This document shows positions 55,998 to 64,000 of a stretch of 64,000 nucleotides of DNA, in pieces. Origin of the DNA: Paramyrothecium sp. XJ0827 (lineage: Eukaryota > Ascomycota > Sordariomycetes > Hypocreales > Stachybotryaceae); NCBI GenBank assembly GCA_020881915.1, contig JAJFPB010000002.1, forward strand, positions 2,790,001-2,854,000, read 5' to 3'. The position numbers and the translations under genes were made by a program. Numbering within the stretch: the stretch's first letter is position 1; each line of letters begins with the position of its first letter. A model generated the notes under the pieces. That model was not told the DNA's origin and did not search any database. It saw nothing but the letters and a program-made list of their open reading frames with translations.

Positions 55998-57112
55998 TTT
56001 TCACCGCCTTTCCTTTTCTGTTTTGGGCTGCGAAGCCCTCTCTATACCAAGATACATTTCCATGGCGTTACGCGGCCGGGCTGATCACTGGGTGGCACGA
56101 TTTATCACTTGAAATCCGCGGATGCCACGCGTCTCATTATGCTATACAATCCATCGGTACCATGTGATGCTGCACAAGAGGCAGTATCCTCAGCCTTAGT
56201 CAGACTGAGATTTGGTTGTTGTTTTTTTCTTTATCTTGAAATGAAATGAAAAGGACAAAGATCTTCTTTCTCGGGCCACGTCGTGGAGCATTCATCTGCG
56301 CGAAAGTCTACTTTGTTCCTGCTTCCATTTCCCAAGTTCTAGTCGAGGCCTTGCCGAAGATGCGATGACCCATTCACTCGTGGAATTCATCTGCTTGTCC
56401 CAAGCGGCCATCCCGACTCGTGGGATTCGGAATTCGTAGTATGCTCGGGAAGGAGTGCCTGGGTTGCGGACGTGCAAGGCTTTGTCCCCAGGTTGAGTCG
56501 CGGAGCGCTCGCGAGAGGTTTGCTCCTCGTCGGGCGGCGCTTTACACGCTCTACCCGAGGAAGCGAAGATCGGCTTGCCAGCACGCGTACCGCGATGGGC
56601 AAGGTTGCACAAAATGAAACTATCGTAGACTTACATACTATCACTAGATGTTGGTGTTGACGGGATAAAGGGGCATTAGTCCAGGTTATTCCGTCGGGTG
56701 TTTGTTTGAGAGCATGATGCTTTAATCAGGCTGTTGTTTTGCAAACAGCAAAGTGTATACAGAGCTATTCAATGTGATGTTGGCAACCTTGTGCGTCCGT
56801 ATATCCCAAGGCTGATATCCTTGGCCTGTGAAGTGCAGTGATGTCCAATGTGTGCCTACTGAATGCGACGGTCGGTGTCAAGCGCAGATCGCAAATGGAG
56901 GTAACAATGTCGATGATGCCTTACGAGTTTACCTGACGTGTAATACACTGGACTTGCACGCATACATTTTACTATGAGCAGGTGTGCAAGACACATTTAT
57001 TACTCCAGTCCCTGTTCATCTCACTACAATCATGGAACATCATCCACAAATAGAAAACCAGCCAACCCCGGAAGAACACTCGTCCATTATGCCAACCCAG
57101 CTGACTACCCTT
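55998..57112. other. Intergenic between convergent PRPP synthetase and PARP-E2 gene
   Basis: No gene is supported; this is shared 3' sequence. The plus-strand frames at 56974-57241 run into the antisense of the PARP-E2 C-terminus. Confidence 0.45.
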
Positions 57113-60100
57113 TTATGCCCACGTTGCCTTCACAATCTCCTCCAAGTCCTGGGGCACCTCCCAGCCATGACTCCTGACTGCTCTGCGATACGCCTCTGCA
57201 GCTTCTGTGATACCATAATCATCCTGCCGTGTCAGTGCTAAGCGTGCTGGAGGATTCAAGTCTGATAATTGCAGACGAACATCTAGGAAGACCTTGTCGA
57301 TGCTCAGAGCCGGTGACCAGCCTGAGTTGGTCAGTAGTTCAGAGCAAATCGCACCGCCGGCAGTAACATGCCCGCCGCCGCCCTCGGCGAAAGTTTTAAA
57401 CCGCGGGCGTATGACACGAACGAAAGGTGGCGAGAACGGGAAACTGCTTCCGAAGCGTAACTCAAGAACAACACTTTGGCAACCAACTTTCTCCATATCT
57501 TGGGCCAGAGGGAGCTCCAGGGGGAAACTGTGTAGCTCCACAATCCAGTGAAAAATGTTGTTCAGTTTGTCAAAATTGATGTACCAGCCCGATGCCTCCG
57601 GTGCATTCGATGACAGAAGCTTTTGCAATTGCTTTGTCTCGCGCCCCAAACTGCGCAGAGCGCTGGAAGTTGTCGATGATCCCCACGCAGGTGCCGGGAG
57701 TCTCGGAAGCGATTCCAAGTCCAGCGTTCCCGGTGAAAACGAGGTAATGGGCATCGAAGGTTCTTGTGATTGGGGTTCCCTGATCTTGGCCCCTCTTATG
57801 GTGACTAGAACCTTCGACGCTGGAAGTGGCACGCCAATGGATTCAGACTGATGGTCCCAGCGTCGTTTTCCGTTCGCTTTAGGGGTGTTTTCTCGTCCCT
57901 TCTCACTGGTACTTGTGAGCAGATCGAGCTCAGCCTCATCCTCATCATCGTCACTTATGTAAATAGGCCTGTCATCGGGTTTATGATTCTTTGTTGAGCC
58001 ACTGCCTTGCCAGTACTGAAGTTCATAAAGAATATTGAAGTCGTCGCGGCGTGATATCGGCAGCGCTAGCCGAGGTATGTTGATCGCTTGGCCTTTGGAG
58101 CCTTTGATCTCTGGCGATAGTTTCAGGTACCCATCACATGTCTGTCCCCGACTCTCAGGCAAGTGTTGCGTGTATTCATGGTGTGTAGGTTGTACTTGTA
58201 CAAACAGATAACGACACTGTATCCATTCTGTCTTGTCGACAACGTAGTATGGGGTTTTGCTGACAAAACAATCTTGACGATTGATGATTTCACAGATGCT
58301 GATAGCCGAGCTGACATGGAGTTGAGAGTTTTGCCAGCAATGTTCCTATTTCCAAAGTCAGTGGAACTCATTAAGCAAAACGAAGAAACTTCAAGTGACT
58401 GGAGGATTGTTTCTTAAATGCTCACATACCGTACTCGATCCTCCAGGCAAACGACTTGAATATCCTAGAGATACGTTCATCTTATCGCTAAAGTATACTC
58501 CATTTCCAAAAGATCTCCCATGTAAATGTGACTGGAAGTCTAGTCCAGAGCGAATAATACTGTGCCAATTACCCACAGGGCTTCCATGCCAGGCGAACAA
58601 TGTAGGATAATTTGCTGGGATAGATTTCTGGGCCTTGAACGTCTTCAGGGCCTCCGAAAAGCGTTGTTCCTTCTCTGGTGAACCCTGGGCAAAACGGAAT
58701 TGCATCCAATCAGACGCCAAGCCCCGGACCTTTCGTGCGTTTGCCACATCTGTGGTGCTCGAAAACTCTGACTCGGGTACTTGCTCGTCTTGTACAACTA
58801 GGGATGTGTTTGAGGCCACAATCCATCGCAGTAGTGACAGCACATTGCTGTCTAGGCAGTCCATTGTGTCAAGACGGCGGCTTTGTTCGCCGAGTAAGTA
58901 TTTACGCATGTCCAACACGCGTGGTATTCGTTTTGTCAGGAGCATTAAAGCTATATCTCGTTCATTTTTCTTCAGCTCATCCAACTCATACTTCTGTACG
59001 AGGATCATGACCTTGCACCATCCGTCAGTGGCATTCTCTCGGCTGGAAGAATGAGCTGCTTGAACTTGGTATGTCACTCCTCGCAAATTGGATGGGGGTT
59101 GAAAATGGGCCAGCCCTGGCGGTTGGGGTCGCGGAAGTTGTTGCTCCATCACCTGTAGAGTTTTAAAGTCGCACCAAGTATCTCCCATAAATAGCACACG
59201 GCAGTAGTGAACCTTGTGTTCTGGTCTATGTCAGCTCTTGGGGCTCTCTAAGAGTCATGCGCTCAAGAAGTGTGTTGTGAAATGATGCTTCGCATTCGCA
59301 TAGAAGGGATGGATGGGTGTAACTTACCGCAGTTGATGATTGATGTCGGTGAGGGAAGAGGCCCATTCGCGTTGACCATCAAGAAAACACTACCAACCCG
59401 AAAGTGTGCTCCAAATTCCTGACTGATTGCAGTAAATCTTAGCCTGTTATCAGACAAGCAAGCTTCGCCTTCAAAAGAATCTCCGGGGGACCAATATGCA
59501 CTTTTGTTGAATGCCTTCAACCCCAGGCCTCGTGGGAAATCTCGGAGAGAGTTCTTGTTGAGTGCGGCATAGAAAAAGCTAACAAGAAGGTCAACCACGA
59601 AAGGGTTCTGTACAATCTCATGTTCAAGGCTAGTCCCAAGACCAAGGGAAAGGAACTGGTAGAGACAGAGCTCATCCGAGCACACATATGGTTTCACGGC
59701 ATCGAAACCTCCGGGCATTTTCTGGTGGCAAACCATACAGTACTGCGTACAACTCGCGAAACGTCGAAGGGCGAACTGAGCACAGACCAGGAGAATGTTG
59801 AAGGAATCCATATTATCCATGGCGAAGTCGTGATGTAATGTTTTTGGTGCGTCCTTCGTTATCATAAAGTCGGATTCTGCCACAGCTGGCAATTTTCCCT
59901 TTCTTGGTGCTTGCTCTTCTCCGATAGTTGTAAATCTCTTTTGATGGAAAAGTCGAGCTTGAGCCTCGTCCCAGCCAAAATTGTTTTCCCGCCGGAGGCG
60001 AATTAGGCCAGGAAGTTCCTCATTTAGAAGAGAGTTGATGGCTTGTGACATGGGAATGGGGTGAAAATCGTCCTCAGCACTCCCAGTGGTCACTTTTCCT

Positions 60101-60996
60101 TTATTTTGTGCAAACTCTTCTTCTCTAGAGTGGGCGCGAGCATTGGCTACTAAGGCACGTCTGACTGATTCCAATGATGGTTTGGGTTGCGAGCATTTCC
60201 CAAGTCGCAGCTGAATGTCAGTTTGGTTAGGAGACAATTCAACGAAATCTTCTGGTGTTGGATACTCCCGAGAAATTGAAAAGAGAAGAACGACATAATC
60301 GGAGGCTCGTAAGCCCCATGCCTCAAGTGAGTCTTCTGCAATATTCAGTTTCGAGACCCGAATAGATAACGATATGGCCTCGAAATGTCGTGACAAGGAT
60401 TCTTTGATAACTCCGACCCTTAGTCCTGTGGATCGTGCCAATCGGAGATCCTGCCTCAAACGTTTCTCCGTGACGCCATCGCCGACTTTGCGTGCGTTGG
60501 TTGCCAGACCGAACTGGCGATCCGACAGCACTCCGAATACCGAATCATCATCCTCATCTTCTGATCCATACACCACATCTTCGGTGTCGGTACCTTCAAG
60601 ATCGTCCGACGTACCGAAGTCAGGCTTCGCGGCTAGCATGCACGAGATGAAATCGACGACTTCGCTGACAGTTTTGCTTCCGCAAGCGGCGGATAGCTTC
60701 TCCAAAGTGGATTAAGGCCATCTTCCTTGAGCTCCGTTGTAGTAAAAACAATGAAGCTTGACTTGGACGGGTATAAGTCGGGGTCTGCATAGTTTTTAGT
60801 TAGAAATGATCGGAGCCTTGGGGGAAACTTCATTACCAGTAGTCAACGCTTGAATGTCCAAGGGAGAGCAGAGCCATTCAGGCTGAAAACTGAAGATGAC
60901 CTCCCCATCAGATTCTCCGCGTCGAATATTGCTGACTCCTTTGAAGTTGCAATCCCTAGCGGTTGCTATGTCTGCATTGAAATGTTTGAGGGTCAT
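57113..60996 (-). CDS. PARP catalytic domain fused to UBE2Q-type ubiquitin-conjugating (E2) domain
   Basis: Minus-strand exons 60996-60837, 60784-59328, 59220-58430 and 58345-57113 give 1213 residues if one missing base near 60709 is restored; as written the frame breaks there. Otherwise all joins keep phase. The PARP domain has His751 in FAWHGSPVG and Tyr782 in GNGVYFS. At the third catalytic position, KTPYYVVDKTEW has no Glu, like the H-Y-Y pattern of mono-ADP-ribosyltransferases related to PARP16. A linker at about 929-940 reads RPIYISDDDEDE, shaped like a SUMO-interaction motif. The C-terminal UBC fold (about 1035-1210) has catalytic Cys1137 in GGAICSELLTNSGWSPA, matching UBE2Q. The N-terminal first 110 residues look RWD-like. 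It may link ADP-ribosylation with ubiquitin transfer, probably in the nucleus. Such fusions are known in fungi, but their targets are not known to me. Confidence 0.82.
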
Positions 60997-62484
60997 CGCG
61001 TCGATGAAAGGCTAGAATGATATGGAAACGCAATTATGAGTTGTCCCTCTAGATTCATAGGTCGAAGATTCGGGCGTGGTACGACTCTCGGCAGTCTTTG
61101 ATCCTCGACAAGGTCCCTTGAGCATAATGATTCACGCTTTGTGCATGGCTGCAGCCAACGCACTTGCGGCACAGACGAGAATCACCTCTCGGGGCAGTGA
61201 ATAGAGAACAATACGTTGTACACTCGTCTGTCGAACTGAGCCCGATGCGTCTCGGCCAAAGCTGCTCGCACCAAACCAAAGATGAGCCCGTCAAGACTAG
61301 GACAATGTACAAGTGGCGTGTTCTGAGCTCAACCTCTACAACCGACTTCTACATGGGAAAGCAAGACGGTGAGGTTTTTTTCGTAGTCATGGAGATGGAG
61401 TTTTGGTGCATCAGGTGTTTGGTGACAGTGACGAAACAAGGACGAATATAAAGAAGGTAAGATAATGAATGGCGTTGGTTCGCAAATCTGCCGGTGCCTT
61501 GCTGCCTGCGCCAGGTGCCTGCCAGGTGCGCTCTCTCATCCTACCTACCAAGGTACCTACCCTTTTTCCTTGCGCAAACACCTGAAATGCTAATTAAACG
61601 CATTAGTAGGTAGCAGCCAGATTCCATGTAAGTTATGTACCTACCATACCTAAGGTATAGTAATTTACCTTATTGAACCAAAGGTAAGGAAGGATGTATT
61701 TTCTGCCTCAATTTGCAGAAGGACTGATGATCCACGCAATTTGCACGTCTTCGCAGGTGCACTGGCATACAATGTAAGAAAAAATTGCTGGGGAGATGCG
61801 CCGAGCATATGATATATCGGGGTGCGAGACCTGCGATTCACCAGTGTCCTCGGAGAAGTCTGTGGGGAAAGGCTGCATGAATCTCACTGTTAAGCCAACG
61901 GCAGTTGCTGACACCTGGCGGCGGAACGCCCTCGTGATGAAGTAACTTTTCACATTGTTGAAGTAAGGCAAGGTAAGGTACTTGCTCTTACACACTGTCT
62001 TAAGTGCATTCCTGGGATTCAACCATTCCGTGAACTGCGATGCGGTCTCATGATTCTCGAAATATCTTCAAGCGTCTACGAGCATCTTGCTCTCACCCAA
62101 GCCTACCTTAATTAAAGACATTGGACAACATATTATACATCAACAATTATATAGTAGACAGAATAGCAGCAGAAAGCGTTTTTCTTTACAATTGAGCCTG
62201 TAATCTAATAATCAACAAGACTGTTGAATTTTGCCGTATGTGCAGCTCCATAGCATGCTACTTGCCATGCCTGCTATTCAATTACTGCGGTAATAATAAT
62301 GGCGTTTACCTTTCAATTAAGCGGTAGAGCAAGTTTGAGTCTATTCTTATGGTCTATCAAATCTAGGATCATTGAGGAAATCTAGCAAAAGCGCCACGCC
62401 CTCTTCCTACGCCTGCCCCCTATGCCGCCTCCGTCAACAAAAGAATGAAAACCCATTACTCACATATAGAGGCGGGTTCTTTTC
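60997..62484. other. Intergenic between PARP-E2 gene and SET gene
   Basis: This is the upstream region of the PARP-E2 gene and downstream region of the SET gene. 61.53-61.70 kb and 61.96-61.99 kb carry the densest run of AGGTA/TACCT elements in the window (for example CCAAGGTACCTACC, TACCTAAGGTATAG, GGTAAGGAAGG). 62.10-62.33 kb is A/T-rich. No ORF is convincing. Confidence 0.5.
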
Positions 62485-63125
62485 TTACAAAGACGCTCTT
62501 AATCTCTCGTCAAGTAGTTCACGGACGTGTTTGCTGATCCACAGGCCTTCAAGTTGCTCCGGCCGCATGTCCTTGGCACCACTTATTCTTCCCCGGCAAG
62601 TAGGCTTTCCGCATTGGCATTCGAAGGCCTGCGCCATTTCCCATTCCGTAGATGGGTAAAAGAACTGTTCAAAGATTAGCCGGGACTTTCGTGAGGAATT
62701 TTCTCCACATGATGGTTCTCACCGTGAGCTCTTCTCCGGCTTGGATGCCTTTGGGGCCGACGACCACGTTGAGGTTATCAGTATCGAAGATCTTGATGCA
62801 AGTCAGTCGCTGCGCTTCTGTACTGGTTCCAATGTTTCCTTTCCAGCTGACGGGTTGAACTTACCAGAGATGGTTCACAAGAGTGATTGACATAGAGCAA
62901 ATCGCTGTTGAGCTCAAGGTGCTGGTCCTTGCCAAATTGCACGGTGGAGTAGGCTGCTTTCGAGGCTATGGTGCATGGTGGGAAGGATAGCTTCGCGAAC
63001 AGGGCATTCGGCGGCAGAGATACCTTTGCGACGCTCTTTGAAGAGAATTCGGCCTCGTTAATGATGAGTTCCAGAATTTGAGGGTGGGATGGCTGCTGCC
63101 AGTGTGGTTTCAGTGGCTGGCTCAT
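62485..63125 (-). CDS. Compact SET-domain protein with post-SET cysteine motif
   Basis: Minus-strand exons 63125-62865, 62791-62723 and 62664-62485 encode 169 residues, all phase 0. The start is the ATG before SQPLKPHWQQPSHPQ. The core SET signature NHSCEPSL (80-87) binds the methyl donor and closes the pseudoknot. It is followed by GPKGIQAGEELTFFYPSTEW with the conserved Glu-Leu-x-x-x-Tyr element. The post-SET motif has Cys126, Cys128 and Cys133 (ECQCGKPTCRGRI), with the downstream ISGAKDM segment. No pre-SET or other domain is present, so the protein is little more than the catalytic half of a SET fold. This small family is widespread in filamentous fungi. Its substrate is unknown, so histone methylation is not implied. 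Confidence 0.82.
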
Positions 63126-64000
63126 AGCTAGGCCTGGTGTGACGACGTAGTGCGGGATGCGAGGAGTTTCTGAGACGGACACGCAGCTTGGCAGCCAAAG
63201 TGGTGAAGGAAAATTGCGCGTAATGCAGATTGCTGGCGATTAGTCCAAAAGACGGCACCCGGCGATGGTTTATATACCTCGGCATGCCATGATAATGAGG
63301 AATAGTGCCGTGGGGTGGATAAGACCAGAAGCTGGGGAATGGGCGTCACATTGCCAGGTCATTGGCCAATCATAGTCTGGGCAATGGCCCAAGTCGGTAA
63401 TGGCCCGGGGTCGCGGACCGACAGCTGAAGACACATGTGAGACAAAAAGAAGACGACTTGCACAACGCCCAGAGAGGTTGTAGAGGACGAAAGAAAAGCA
63501 ATTGGGAAAGCAAAATCAGACGAATATAGTAGGTAAGGTACGGTCACTACCTGAAGATTCAAACTGTCGGTAACTCGGCGCAGAAAAGACAAGACCTTCC
63601 GCATACGCTTGGCCGTCCGTCCGGGCCTTGTCACAAGCTAGACCTACAAGGTGTTCCGTCCCACATAAGGTAGGCTGGCATCATCGGCTTAGCGGAAGGC
63701 GGCGAAGTCGATGTGAAAATGGAGCCAAGGCGTCATGCCGGGTATTGTGCCCACCATTTGTATGCACACCCATAATATGTTATGCCACGTCCTGTATCGC
63801 CAACGTCCATAGACGTGCCTTACTCAAGAATCAGCCGATGTATGCTGCTGCACTGCCTTACCTTGAGCAGCTCAAGTTTCAAGCCATTGTTGGCAGGCTT
63901 TGGGGCTGTTTCAAGAATGGCCAGGCAGCTGGCGCAGCTGGCTACTTCATTGCCAGTTGTAATGTCTGTATCGGAGTAGCGATGTGACGACGAGTACTCT
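63126..64000. other. Right edge of window, upstream of the SET gene
   Basis: No gene is supported. Minus-strand frames at 63128-63349 and 63359-63634 and the plus-strand frame at 63628-63987 lack recognisable motifs. AGGTA elements occur at about 63527 and 63665. Any gene beginning beyond the edge is not visible. Confidence 0.4.

Noticed and set aside
1..64000. CRISPR arrays, rRNA genes, insertion sequences or prophage
   Set aside because: No repeat-spacer structure, rRNA core sequence, transposase frame or terminal inverted repeat pair was seen; the organism is a fungus.

Overview
The window is from a filamentous ascomycete (Pezizomycotina, probably Sordariomycetes). The evidence is short GT-AG introns (about 50-120 nt) with CTRAC-type branch sites, CT-rich leaders upstream of starts, and a gene set typical of that class: two Zn2Cys6 regulators, a Dal5-type transporter, a PARP-E2 fusion and a compact SET protein. 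I cannot name the species. There are no rRNA genes, convincing tRNAs, CRISPR arrays or intact transposons.

Layout. 0.4-7.8 kb is a housekeeping block: OST4 (48 aa), YRA1/ALYREF with an unusually long intron, the Hsp90 co-chaperone SBA1/p23 and the ESCRT-III subunit VPS24. 8.3-10.7 kb is decayed: an AT-rich island, an SNF2-helicase relic and a frame-broken Lys/Arg-rich gene. 11.4-22.9 kb looks like a small catabolic cluster: a D-2-hydroxyacid dehydrogenase, a Zn2Cys6 factor, a Dal5-type MFS carrier, an HpcH/HpaI-type aldolase and a second Zn2Cys6 factor divergent from the aldolase. The arrangement suggests uptake of an organic or sugar acid, retro-aldol cleavage and reduction of a 2-oxoacid product; the substrate is unknown.

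22.9-40.9 kb is gene-poor. It holds one small disordered protein gene (158 aa) with about 8-9 kb of ORF-free DNA on either side, plus a palindromic pair of CCAAT boxes. 40.9-64 kb is gene-rich again: a 1.6-kilo-residue WD40/alpha-solenoid protein, the PIG-H subunit GPI15, the tRNA pseudouridine synthase PUS3/DEG1 with a possible mitochondrial presequence, a divergent Rho-like GTPase containing a GC-AG intron, the Pol III subunit RPC17/RPC9, a PRPP synthetase with a long insertion, a PARP-UBE2Q fusion with one internal single-base frame break, and a compact SET-domain protein.

The most interesting items are the PARP-E2 fusion with a SUMO-interaction-like motif between its two catalytic domains, the acid-catabolism cluster, the YRA1 long intron at the position I recall for the yeast autoregulatory intron, and the isolated 158-aa gene. 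Exon joins were made by eye from splice signals and reading phase; none has been checked against transcripts.
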